From Romanomermis culicivorax (taxonomy: Eukaryota; Nematoda; Enoplea; Mermithida; Mermithidae), in assembly GCA_963922205.1 (NCBI GenBank), contig CAWUHX010000119.1:186001-250000 (forward strand): a DNA stretch of 64,000 nucleotides, given 5' to 3'. The stretch's first letter is position 1. Each line of letters starts with the position of its first letter. A program made the translations under genes and the position numbers. Shown in pieces: positions 34,867-45,666 of this stretch. The notes under the pieces were generated by a model. That model had not been told where the DNA came from. It searched no databases and saw only the letters and a program-made list of their open reading frames with translations.

Positions 34867-34981
34867 ATTTGCGGAGCGACAAAGCATTAAGGAGCGAGAT
34901 CTGCCATCAATTTGATTGGTTGAAAAATACCTACAATTTCATTGGTCGAAAAGTTGCAGTCTACTCCTTCCTAACCGTGAG

Positions 34982-36092
34982 CAGGGTTTTTTTTTTGACC
35001 TACGAGTCACAAGCCAAGTGGCTTGTTGACCTAAAATTTTACAAGCCATTCCAAATTTTTACAAGCCAATTTTATAATATCAGTATACGTGAATAAATTC
35101 CAATGCTAGGTTATTTTTTAAAGAAAATATATATTGAGCATCATGGCAATCGATCAGAAAAGAGATGTCATTCAACATTTATTAAATAACATTTTAGAGC
35201 CGTTAATTCATTAAAATTCAGGAAACTTTTGAAATTTTTGAGTTTGATCGAAGTCGAATCTACAAGCATTGTGGAACAAATTTTCGAGCAAACTATCCAA
35301 GAACATAATGACTTTGAATTACATGAGAAATCGGCGGTTAAATCGTTTATGATGAAAAGTGAGAGCCCAAAAAAGCTTTTAATCTTTCCTGCCTGAAACG
35401 CCGGAAAATTTTTTGGGTATTGACATTCTGCGATGTTGGAAAATCAATTTTCCAAACACTTATTTGAATAATTAGATTCGAATTTTCTGTTCAAAAGTCG
35501 TAATTTCTAGAATTTTATGTTTCAAAAATTTTAAAACCATTAATTTATTCTTACACTCTCATGAACTTGACCGAAAAGATATGAGTAAGAAGAGTAGAAA
35601 TAACCGAAAACTACTTCCACGAAGCTTTTGAATTGATCTTACGTTAAGAAAGGAATAATCGCTTCAAAAAGTTTACAGACTTGACGTATTGATCTTTCTC
35701 AAAAAATGTGTCAAGGGAAAAATGTGAATCTTCATTAAATATCAAGATGAAATATTGAAGATTACTAATTAAAACATGAGATAATACGTTTAAGATGATT
35801 AATACCATTAAAGATTAAATGATAAGTGAAGGCAGACATGTTAGAAGCGGCGCCTGAGCTAGGAAATAAATAATAATGCTTATTTAAGTTATAACCGGCG
35901 CGAAGCGCCGGAAAATTTTGAGATTATGACCTTCTAAAATGCACCAAGATGCATCTTTTCTGTATCCGATATGATCAAACACATGACTCAAAAAATTCTG
36001 ACAAGCCATTTTGGCTTGTTGGACAAAAATTCTACAAGCCATTTTGTCAGTCCAACAAGCCATGGCTTGTAAAATGCTAAAAAAAAACTATG
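34982..36092. mobile_element. hAT-like MITE, ACAAGCCA family
   Basis: The left tip is CAGGGTTTTTTTTTTGACC and the right tip, complemented, is CATAGTTTTTTTTTAGC. A perfect 8-bp duplication ACCGTGAG lies at 34974-34981 and 36093-36100. Both subterminal regions contain repeated ACAAGCCA/TGGCTTGT motifs. The interior includes the hairpin at 35895-35911. Its right half resembles, inverted, about 43400-43640 inside the element at 42984-44331. Confidence 0.88.
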
Positions 36093-36136
36093 ACCGTGAG
36101 TAGAAGCCTAAGCCTAGGCCCGCCTAAGCCTGAGTT

Positions 36137-37136
36137 CAGCGTGTTTTTTTGTGCACGGACATTTGTGCCAATTGGCACAAAAGATTTTTTTCCCTTAGAA
36201 ACATACTGAAAACTGCGGAAAAGTTTTAGGCCAAAAGAGTTAACGTTTAACGCACTGAATTTGTGTAGAAATCGTGCCCAATCTATTTTTCAGCTGAACC
36301 ATGTCAGTGAGATAAGAAAAAACTGTGCAAGAAAATAGTTCACAATCACTCTAAAAGAAATAGAATGCTGACAGTATTTGAATAACTCTAGTATTCTTCA
36401 GGAAGTTCAAATTGATCCAATTTTTGACTACGAATATGAATTATCTAATACTTAACAATGTAAAGACTAGAAAGTCGAACATTGCACCATCCAACGATAT
36501 CGATTTTCCTATTTGAATCAATCAAACACCAAAAGTAAGTATTTCAGTTTTGAATCCGAATCAAACTGAAGTAACAGAGAATATTCAGAATTTCTTTTCA
36601 TTCATCAGTCATTAGTTTGCTGCAACAATACCGTACCCGTATCCAGGATTATCAAAATAAGGGGGCAGTTTCCCAATTTTTTAAAGAATTTACTCAATAA
36701 AAAGAAAATGATTTTTGCAGTAAAGACGGCCTATGTTCAGTTAGTTTATGTCTGCTTAGATTAGTGGCTGGATTCTATGTTTGACGAAAAATATGTTAAT
36801 ATAATAATTTAATTTGGAAATTGTGATGTATAAGTACAATATAATACTGCTGGAAATTTTATTCTAAAAAAATTTAGGTGGGGGGGAATTCCCCCCCCCT
36901 CTAAATACGGGTCTGAACGATACTAATACACTGTTCGAAGAGAAATCGATCGCGTTCGGGTCAAATATACGAACAGGAATTCATTGATTTCAGCCCCTAA
37001 AACGTCTAAAAATCAAGGAAATTTAATGTTTGCCCAGCGAAAAATTTTGTGCCAATGGGCACAAACGCTCAAATTTTTTTCTGCCATCCCAAATTTTTTT
37101 GTGCCAAAAACCATGTTTTGGCACAAAAAAACACTG
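36137..37136. mobile_element. hAT-like MITE, TTGGCACAA family, copy 2 (inverted)
   Basis: Collinear with the complement of 34003-34866. The left tip is CAGCGTGTTTTTTTGTGCAC and the right end TTTTGGCACAAAAAAACACTG. Flanks CCTGAGTT (36129-36136) and CCTGAGTC (37137-37144) are an 8-bp duplication with one mismatch. It contains an extra segment of about 280 bases (36620-36920) with a G/C-run palindrome (GGGGGGGAATTCCCCCCC), itself perhaps an insertion. Confidence 0.82.
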
Positions 37137-37919
37137 CCTGAGTCTAAACCTGAGCCAAAAAATTTGCCAGAAACAACTGTAAAAATCAATAAATTTTTTC
37201 GACCAATCAAAATGATGACACATCTCGCTTCGCAATGCTTTCTTGCTTCGCGCCCGAAATGAATTTACCTACCGTTTATACCATAAATAGTTATTTTTTA
37301 ATTATTACTGGTGAAATGGAAGCGCGGAAAGAAAAAATGACGAAATTTGAACGACCGGTTCAGAGTCTGCAGGGTATTTTGCCATAAGATTCACATACTA
37401 TTTTCAGAATTTTATAATATTATGCAAATTTTCAGACCATGTTGGAAATGTTACCCTTTATTGTCGAAAGTCAACGAATTTGGAAATCTAATTTGAGTTT
37501 AGTATTTTAATAATTTCGATTTTCATCGATTTCTGTGATTAGTGAGTAGTCGTTTATTTTTCCTTTAAAATGTTCCTTAGGCTTAGGGTACAGCAGCTGT
37601 TCCTTAGGCTTGGGGTACAGCGAAGGGCGCAGCGCTGTTGAGGCTCTTCCAAATGAAGTTTTTAGTTTAAATAGTATCAAGGGTCAATATAGTGGTGATA
37701 CTTTCTGGGGAAATTGTGTAGTGGTACACGCATTAAGTCCATGGGCTGGTGGACCATATTCGATTCTTGATGTAGGTGGGATTTTTCTGTAGGGGCCATT
37801 CCGCGCTTTGAAAATGTGCTGGTTGGCTTTCTCTAGTGTCAAACTACTCGAAAAAGCCCAATTTGAGCAAATTTGAGAGTTTCAGCTAAAATATACTCGT
37901 TCCGTCTGCTTTCCTATGC

Positions 37920-38237
37920 ATATTTATATATGTGATGCATTGATACATTTTTTTGGTTGATTTCTTATGAGTTTTGATTACTTTATGTACATGACGTTAT
38001 TGTATATTTCCCTTTATTTGTCTTTTTTCCCCTTTTTTCTTGAATTTCCCCTTTACATATCCCATGCTGTGTTCAATTTTTAGTTCTCTTATGTTCTCCA
38101 CTCATCGTTTCTTTCTTGTGTGCCCGCTGTTACTGTATTTTTATTGCTATAATAGCGATTTCCTATAGCATCAAGTAATGACACTTCTGATAAGATTAAT
38201 ACTTCCAACTGCCATTTTAAGGCTACCTAACTAGTAT
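37920..38237 (+). repeat. Left arm of a ~320-bp inverted repeat
   Basis: It begins TATATATGTGATGCATTGAT and ends near GCCATTTTAAGGCTACCTAACT. It pairs with 40894-41205. Landmarks shared in inverted order include TTGTGTGCCCGCTGTTACTG and AAGTAATGACACTTC. Confidence 0.85.
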
Positions 38238-38239
38238 GC

Positions 38240-38741
38240 AACTTGGGGAAAAATTTTGGTTGCACAGATAAATTTTTGTTTGCTCACTCTAAAATCGATA
38301 AATTTGCTTAAATGCATCGAAAAAACCATCACAAACTAGTTTTCCTGTATTTTATTTGATCCGCGTCAGTTTTAGACCTTTAAAACCCTATTTTCTGAGT
38401 TTTGGGGAGAAAAGATTAATATGACTAGACTAGAGTAATGTGTCCGGCGCGTAGCGCCGAAAATTTTTTCTGTATTTCAATATTCTAGAACGCTAGCATG
38501 TGAATCTTTTCACCTTTTATTTCTCAGACAGAAGGTTTGATTTCTCGGTGAATTTAATGAATTTTCAGTCGGACAAACTAAAATTCAAAAGCTAGGCAAG
38601 CGACCAAGAATTTGGATCTTTCAATGGGCAAAAATTTCTACACTCAAAATGTTTTAATCACATAAAAGTTGCACTGTGCAACTTGGCGGAAAAAATTTGG
38701 TTGCACAGCCCGAAATTTGGTTGCTGTGTGCAAAAAAAACC
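38240..38741. mobile_element. hAT-like MITE, GCAACTTGG family, right part
   Basis: It ends GCAAAAAAAACCCTG at 38741, the complement of the left tip CAGGGTTTTTTGCAC seen at 46936. TTGCACTGTGCAACTTGG near the end and ATGCAACTTGGGG at its start are subterminal motifs. The hairpin CGGCGCGTAGCGCCG is at 38445-38459. The left tip is missing. Confidence 0.5.
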
Positions 38742-38884
38742 CTGAGTCTTAGGCTTAGGCTTCGAAAACACTTACATGAAGTGTTTAAGAGCCTTTTCAA
38801 GCGAAAAAACGAGGATTTTGAGACGAAAAAATATTTTTTCTACATGTGGAAAAAAATTTGACCTCTTTCCACATTTGTGGAAAA

Positions 38885-39300
38885 AACAGTGGGTCCGACC
38901 AGTTGGGGCATAACGTTCAATTGGGGGGAACATACATGTAATTGGGGGGGGAGGTTGAGGAGGACCCCCACCCCCAACTCGGTCGAACCCTGTACCCATA
39001 TTTCGGGACCCCCTCCCCAACTTGGCCAACCCTACCCAACCCCCCAAACTCGGAAAAATTAGCAAAAAAGCGGCTTTTTTGGCCTTTTTGGGCAAATTTC
39101 CGAAATTTTTTCGACTTTTTTGGAGGTTTTCGACCCCCTCCCCTAAATTTTGGAAATTTTGGGACCCTCCCCCCCAAAATTTCGGGTTTACCCTCCCCCC
39201 CCCCAACTGCTCGGTCCTCTTACAAGTATTAGTTGGGGGTGGGTGAACCCAAAATTTTGGTATGGAGAACCTTAGATTTTGGGTGGGGGGGGTCGAAAAA
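38885..39300. repeat. G/C-run rich segment related to the ACAGGTATG MITE family
   Basis: It begins with CATACATGTAATTGGGGGGG (38931) and carries CCCCCACCCCCAACTCGG and CTCCCCAACTTGGCC blocks. This matches the style of the elements at 43944-44127 and 41743-41983 and of the segment that ends CAATTACAGGTATG at 40317. It may be one element split by the insertion at 39418-40201, though the outer duplications do not match. Frames through it are low-complexity artefacts. Confidence 0.5.
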
Positions 39301-39417
39301 TCTTTAAAAAAATCGAAAAAATTTCTAAAATTTCCTCTTAAAAGGCCAAAAAAGCTACTGTTTTCCTAATTTTTCCAATTTTCCGGGTTTTGGGGGAAGA
39401 TTGCGTACAGTATTCCT

Positions 39418-40201
39418 TTGTGCACGCACATTTGTGCCAATTGGCACAAAGGGCCAAAAAAATTTTTGCCAATGGCACAAAAAATTTTTTTCACTCCAAT
39501 AGCATACTAAAAACCTTTGGAAAGTTTTATGCCAAAAGTTTGATAGAAAATAATTGAAGACTAATTGCTCTAATTTGTATAAAAATCGGGCCTACTCTAT
39601 TTTATCCAACCACGTCAGTGAGCTGAGAAAAACTGATCGAGAAAACAGTTAATATGATTCGTAAGGAAATCGAATAATGCGAGAAGTCAGATATTTTATA
39701 GAATTTGTGAGGAAATTTATATTTTTCTTCAATTTTCGGCTAGGTACGAGTTTCTTCCTAGCAGCAATATAAAGATTAAATTAAGAGTGTCTATAAGCCA
39801 CATCGCGTTAATTTCTGGTTGGAAAATTGTGGCAGAAATGTCAATTTTTCTGTTCGAATCAAACACCGAAAATGAAAATTTCGATACGAATCCCACTGAA
39901 TGAAAAGGAGAACTTGACAGTTTCTATTCTCTCACCAGTCATTGAAAATCTCAAAGTCCGTTGCGATAATACAAATATACTATTTGAATGGAATTCGCTC
40001 GAGTTCGAGACAAATAAAAGTAGATAACATTATATGTATACATATATACTGAAGCGCCGAGAAAATTTATCTTTTTCAGCCCCTAAAATGACTAAAATCA
40101 AGGAAATTCCGGCTTAGATCAGTCATAAAATTTGTACCAAATGGCACAAATGCTCAAAAAATTTTTGTGCCAGAAACCATGTTTTGGCACTAAAAAACCT
40201 G
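39418..40201. mobile_element. hAT-like MITE, TTGGCACAA family, copy 3 (inverted)
   Basis: Same order of landmarks as 36137-37136: GTGCACGCAC near the left tip, the TTGTGCCAATTGGCACAAA palindrome, the CGTCAGTGAG block and AGCCCCTAAAATG near the right. It ends TTTTGGCACTAAAAAACCTG. Flanks ATTGCGTA (39410-39417) and ATGGGGTA (40202-40209) agree at six of eight bases. Confidence 0.72.
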
Positions 40202-40369
40202 ATGGGGTATAGGGTTAACCAAGTTGTGGGTGTGGGTTCCGACATTTGGGTATAGGATTTGACCAAGTTGGGGTTGGGGATCCCCCCAATTCACCGCCCC
40301 CGCAATTACAGGTATGTATCTATTAAAGATTGCGAAAGCCTTTGAACTTGAATCACCACCTTGTCACCA

Positions 40370-40834
40370 ACTGCTCAGCAATTCAATGCTACACAAATTT
40401 TTAAACTTTGAAACTGATCGTTAAAGTACCTCAACATAATTTCATTTGTTGCTACGAAAACGGGAATTGTTTGAAGATACAGGTGATTCTGTTAGTTTTT
40501 TGGTTTAGCTTGTTTGGTCAAAAAGGTGTTCGAGAAACTAGTCATTTTGGAAACATTTGCAATTTTTTTTGCTTTATTGTCATTACCTTTCTCTAACGCA
40601 TCAGTTGAACGAGTTTTTTCAACAATTAATATTGTAAAGTCAAAATTACGTGGTTACAAATCAGGATGTTATATTCTATTTTTTGCACACGCCATTGCCT
40701 TGCTTGATGAAAAGAATCGCGCAAAAGCATTACTATCACAGAAAATATCAGGGTTGGCAAAAACCAAACTTTTGAAAAACTTTTTTTGCTTTTTCTATGG
40801 TTTTTTAGTGTTTTTTTCTGGTTTGATTCTTTAA
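40370..40834 (+). pseudogene. hAT transposase C-terminal (dimerisation) region, decayed
   Basis: The plus-strand frame at 40514-40834 includes LPFSNASVERVFSTINIVKS (40583-40642), the diagnostic C-terminal block of hAT transposases. About 60 bases upstream, in another frame, EDTGDSV and FWFSLFGQKG resemble the preceding helical part, so at least one frameshift is present. The RNase H-like catalytic core and BED finger are not visible. Its position near the right tip fits the C-terminus of the 33292-42763 element's own gene. Confidence 0.82.
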
Positions 40835-40893
40835 AATATTTTGACATTAAAATTACTATGTAAAAAACTGCTGGAAGCTCCCTCTATCATCTT

Positions 40894-41205
40894 ATACCAG
40901 TTAGGGAGCCTCAAAATGGCAGCTAGAAGTATCAATCTTATCGGAAGTGTCATTACTTTATGCTATATGAGGAGTCCCTATCATAACAATAGAAATACAG
41001 TAATAGCGGGCACACAAGAAAGCAACGATGAGTAAAGAACATAAGTGTAGTAAATATGGAAAAGAGCATGCGATATGTAAAGGAGAAATTCAAGAAAAAA
41101 GAAAAAAATGACAAATAAAGGAAAATACAATACGTAATGTACATACGTAATTAGAATTAAAATCAACCACAAAATTGTATCAATGCATCACATATATACA
41201 TTTGC
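40894..41205 (-). repeat. Right arm of the ~320-bp inverted repeat
   Basis: The complement of this stretch aligns with 37920-38237 along almost its full length at roughly 80% by eye. The two arms enclose about 2.7 kb including the hAT transposase remnant. Confidence 0.85.
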
Positions 41206-41742
41206 ACGGGAAAAATGAAATGACACAACTTTTGAGTATGCCGTTTTTGATAAGAGGGTCTTAAATTGATATATTATTGCATACAAACTGCAGTTGAAAG
41301 TCACACATATACTTTTCAGATGTTTCCAAATGTTTGCTTTCCAAACCTGTCCGTGAGCTAACTACGGCAAATGGGTCTTATTATACTAGTTTCCGGACAA
41401 CCCCATAGGGAGGGGTATAAGGGGGGGTATTACTCCTACATAAAGTCCTAAAAATTGATCACTGGTTGCCTGATTTTGAGACAAAAAGGAGTGTTTAGTG
41501 GACATTTAGCTACACTACCCGCGCAAATTTTCAACATTACCCCTACCTGGAAAATCTGACCTTGGGGACCTATGCTAGTTTCGCTTGCATGATGGATACA
41601 TAGTCTATCGATTGACTTATATATATTTTGTGTAAGATTTTTTTCAACTTATAGTAGCGACGTCAAGTCACATAAAAACGAGCTACCCAAAAATTCTTCT
41701 CTCTGTTAACCTACAGTATGCAGCCATTGGAAATATTGAACA

Positions 41743-41983
41743 CATACATGTAATTGAGGGGGGGGAGTGCTAAAATGTGAATTTTCTGGGCGCTACATTT
41801 TTCGGTCTTTTTAGAAAAAAATGCCAATTTCGCGAACTACTTTTCGGACTTTTTTTCGTGAAAAAATCGATTTGTTTCCCTGAGAGACGCCTCCCTCCAA
41901 AATTTTGGGAATTACTGACCCTGGCTCAAAAAAAAAAGTCGTCCGACCCCCTCCCCCAGATCTCGGGGCTCTGTAACATTATG
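41743..41983. mobile_element. Short hAT-like MITE, CATACATGTA family
   Basis: 241 bp starting CATACATGTAATTGAGGGGG and ending GTAACATTATG. A perfect 8-bp duplication ATTGAACA lies at 41735-41742 and 41984-41991. The tips are weakly inverted (CATA.ATGT). It has a G-run on the left and a C-run (CCCCCTCCCCC) on the right. Non-coding. Confidence 0.82.
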
Positions 41984-42983
41984 ATTGAACATATGGGGTT
42001 CAATCAAGCTTAACTGATCTGTATAACATTTTATAGTAGTTGTATGATGTATATTTTGAAATTTTGAGCTAAGAAAATTAAAAATCTTACTGTAGCAATA
42101 AATTCACGATATTAAACTCAATCATATTTTATAAAATTTTGATGATGATATAGATCAATGAATGTCATCCAGTATGGTCGGAATACACTCTACGAAAGAT
42201 TTAGCATCTAATTTTTTTGTGAGCACACTATAGCAAACTCGACTCATGTGCTAAATGTGTGCCTATATGATAGATACATAGAATATCGATCGATTTATAT
42301 ACATCTTTTGTGTACGAAATGTATCATAAAAATACATTTTTTTCTACTTTTTAGTGAAGTCAGTTAACTAAAAAACAAAAAACCAGAGATTTTCCAATTT
42401 TTTGTTTTTTTTAAACCAGAAACCAAAGCCTTGCCAACCTGGAAAACATGTTAAAATTGTTTAATGCCGAAATTAACAAGTTTAGCTTATTTAATGCTGA
42501 AATATAACTAGTCATGCTTGCTCAAAAATTAATTTTATGAAGCTTGTTGACATTTAAACATTTACAGCTTCTATTACCTGCAAATTATTGAATAAAGTTT
42601 CTATTATAGTGTCAGTCTCTGATTTTTATGTTTGAAAAGTTTCGCCATTTTTGCATTGAAAATCTGGCATTATTCTGGAATTAACTAAAATCAATCTGGA
42701 GTTTTTCTGGCATTAATGTTGAAAAAATCTGGCATTTTCAAAATATTTGATCTGGCAACACTGCCGTCGCAGAATCCCCCTAAATCAGTTAATATTTGCT
42801 ACTGTTTCGCCCATCAACCTCTGCTGTATCTAATTCCCTACGTTTCATTTTATGAGCTTTTATAGTCGCTGAGAAATTGCACTTATAATGGGAACGCTGT
42901 CTTTATCCGCTAAACGCGCGTCACAGCCAGGTGGATACAGACAGCAGTCAGTGTAGCCACAGCCTGGTCAATATACTCCAGTG

Positions 42984-44331
42984 CAGTGTTTTTTGCAGAA
43001 ACCCTTCGCCGCGAAAGAGGTCAAAAAATTTTTTCGTTATTTTCGCCATATCATTTTTTCGCTTAAAAATGCCACCATATGTTTCATTTATGCATTTTTG
43101 AGCTCTTCTGATCATACTCATGCTCCTGCACTTAGTAATTTATCAATAATGGAAAAAACTGAAATTTTTGATTTAGGGGTCAGATTATGATAAGAATTTA
43201 TGAAATTTCGTTGCAACAAAAAATGAAAGCGAGGAAAACATAAATTGCATACAAATTCGACGGCTGACATATCTGTGTTTGGCTAAAATAAAAAATCATA
43301 GACTGCATATGAATCATTCTTCCTTCCGGTGCACTGTTTTTTTCGGCATAGTGCATACTTTCTAGGCTTCGTGCAAAATTTTTTTTGGTGATTTCTGCAC
43401 TGGTGCAGAATTTTTTGAGTCGTGTGTTTGATCACATCGGATACAGGAAAGATGCATTTTGGTGCATTTTAGAAGGTCATAATCTCACATTTTTCTGGTG
43501 CTTCACGCCGGTTATAACTTTAATAAGCATTATTATTTATTTCCTAGCTCAAGTGCAGCTCCTAGCATGTCTACCTTCACTTATCATTTAATCTTTCATA
43601 GTTTTTATTATCTTGAACGTATTATCTCATGTTTTAATTGGTAATTTTCAATATTTTATCTTGATATTTAATGAAGATTTCTGTTCTTCTTACGCATACC
43701 TTTTCGGCCAAGTTCATGAGAGTTTGCGAATAAATTACTGGTTTTAAAATTTTTCAAATATAAATTCTAGAAATTAAGACTTTTAAACACAAAACTCGAA
43801 TCTAATTTTTGAAGTAAATGTTTAAAAAATTGATTTTCCAGCGTCACAGAAAACCCAAAAAATATATTTTAGGTGATAACAACTATTGAATGCTAACCAG
43901 TTACTCGTAAGTAAAGTAGACATGCTTACGGTTGCCCTCGAGCCATACCTGTACGAGGTCCGGCCAGTTGGGGAGAGTGTAAACCCAAAATTTTGGGGAA
44001 AAAATCGCAAAAAAAGATGGAAATTTTCCCAAAAAAAGGGTACTTTTTCTCAATTTACTCGAATCTGGGGGGTTGGGTATAGGGTTGACCTAGTTGAGAG
44101 GGGGGTCCCCCCTCAATTACAGGTATGCCCCGAGCTGAATTATAGAAGCAATAATAAAAAAATCATTACCGGTGCGAAATTTTCGGGGCTCTGACCTTCT
44201 AAAATGCACCAGAACGCATCTTTCCGACTTGAAAATCCGAAAAAAAATTTCACTATTTGGCGAAAGAGGCCACATTTTTCGCATTTCTAGATTTCTTTCG
44301 CCAAAAACACCGATTTGGCGAAAAAACAGTG
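42984..44331. mobile_element. hAT-like element, TTCGCC family
   Basis: The left tip is CAGTGTTTTTTGCAG and the right tip, complemented, is CACTGTTTTTTCGCC. Flanks CTCCAGTG (42976-42983) and CTCCCGTG (44332-44339) differ at one base. GCGAAAGAGG occurs near both ends in opposite orientation (43012-43021 and the complement of GGCGAAAGAGGCC at 44259-44271). A smaller element (43944-44127) sits inside, and a further insertion beginning CACTGTTTTTTTCGG at 43332 is likely. Confidence 0.78.
43944..44127. mobile_element. Short hAT-like MITE with CATACCTGTA tips
   Basis: 184 bp with inverted tips CATACCTGTA (43944) and TACAGGTATG (44118-44127). Flanks CCTCGAGC (43936-43943) and CCCCGAGC (44128-44135) form an 8-bp duplication with one mismatch. 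The interior has the GGTCCGGCCAGTTGGGG and GGGGGGTCCCCCCTC motifs. Confidence 0.85.
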
Positions 44332-44828
44332 CTCCCGTGGCACCGTTTTTTTTATCCTCGAAGATTTTTTCCACATGAGAACCGAACCCAAAATTTTTTT
44401 CATTTTCTAAAAATTTTCCACGTGTTTAAAAACGTTCAATGTGGCCACGGATGCCGTTTTCTGAATTTTAGTAGTATATTTAAACATTCTGATGTTTTCG
44501 TAGCCTTTAACCTGCAAAAATGAAGGAAAAATTGAGAAAATCCAGGTCTGTCAAATTAAGCCAATGAACGGTGCGTTGGTGTTCAACAAAAATTGAAAGT
44601 AAATTAAAGATAGATTTCATATTAATTTATTTGCTATTAACATTTCTGTGATTCCCATTACAGTTACCGAATTCTATTTGATTCTTTTGCTAGCGCCAAG
44701 CGCTGGAAAATTTTTCGAGTTTTGATATTCTAAAACCCTAGAAAATGAATCTCTGCAACAAATATTTCTGAACAGAATGACTGAAATACAGTATAGAATG
44801 ATGTATTTAATCTTCATCGTGTATAAAT

Positions 44829-45658
44829 TAGTGATCGTACGGGGACAGATTTTTTCGGGGACGGGGACGAGTTTTCCCCGTTCTTTCGGGGACTGGGACG
44901 GGGAGAGATATTTTCACATACATTAAATACTACATTAGTACTCATTTATATTATAGTCAAAATGAAAACTTATATAAGTTTGATTTTTCAGGTCAAGTAT
45001 GTACCTAATCAATTAAAAACTATCACAATATTCTTACAACATTGTCTGCCTCATTCAGTACTATATTCATCAACTGACTGCATCAGCCTAGACATGACTA
45101 AAAGATCTCGATAACTACCTACACTATACAAAACCATATAGGTACACTCAATAATGCTTAAAATAGAACCGTGTCTAGCACAACTTTGTAAGTTAATATA
45201 AACGCTTATGCATATCTATTATACCCATCCACCCACAGGTCCACAGGTGGGAATAATGTGTATTATATAGAGTATAATATATATTATGTGATATTTCGTT
45301 AGGCAGGCAGATTGAAAACATACAAGACAAACGATAATAACAAAAATAAAGCGTACGTAAAAGTGCTGGTTGAACGAGAGGCTTGAAATTTCATGTATAC
45401 GTAATGAAGTATATAAGTTCTTAATAATATGTATAATACAATATTTTTCTATAATTTTGTTCGTTGTTTTGTACCTAACAAATTAAAGTGTAGTCATATT
45501 AGTTAACGGAAAATGTGGTATGCTGAACAAATTGCATTACTAAAATGAAATTCCCCGAAAAACGGAATCCCCGATGACTTTTTTAGACCGGGGACGGGGA
45601 CGAAAATGCCGGGGATCCCCGGTATCCTTACGGGGACGGGGACCCCGTACGATCACTA
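44829..45658. mobile_element. hAT-like MITE with perfect TAGTGATCGTACGGGG tips
   Basis: 830 bp. Perfect 16-bp inverted tips TAGTGATCGTACGGGG (44829-44844) and CCCCGTACGATCACTA (45643-45658), fitting the hAT TAGNG pattern. A perfect 8-bp duplication GTATAAAT lies at 44821-44828 and 45659-45666. About 60 bases inside each tip are rich in GGGGACGGGGAC. The interior is AT-rich and non-coding. Confidence 0.9.
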
Positions 45659-45666
45659 GTATAAAT

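Larger units (their letters stand above)
33292..42763 (+). mobile_element. Large hAT element with many nested insertions
   Basis: The tips CAGTGTTGCCAGA (33292) and TCTGGCAACACTG (42751-42763) are perfect inverted 13-mers of a form common in animal hAT elements. They are flanked by GCGTCGCA (33284-33291) and CCGTCGCA (42764-42771), an 8-bp duplication with one mismatch. Further inside, CTGGCATTTTC-type motifs repeat near both tips. A decayed hAT transposase C-terminus lies at 40370-40834 in the expected orientation. Much of the 9.5 kb is later insertions (33522-33995, 34003-34866, 34982-36092, 36137-37136, 39418-40201, 41743-41983). Confidence 0.7.

Noticed and set aside
38772-39246. Several overlapping 60-144-codon frames rich in Pro, Gly and Phe
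   Set aside because: They are low-complexity translations of G-run and C-run palindromic MITE sequence, present on both strands at once.
44341-44560. Second full copy of the CACCGTTTTTTTT MITE
   Set aside because: The left tip is present, but no matching right tip with an 8-bp duplication could be found. AACGGTG near 44569 lacks the A-run and the flanks disagree. At best a fragment.
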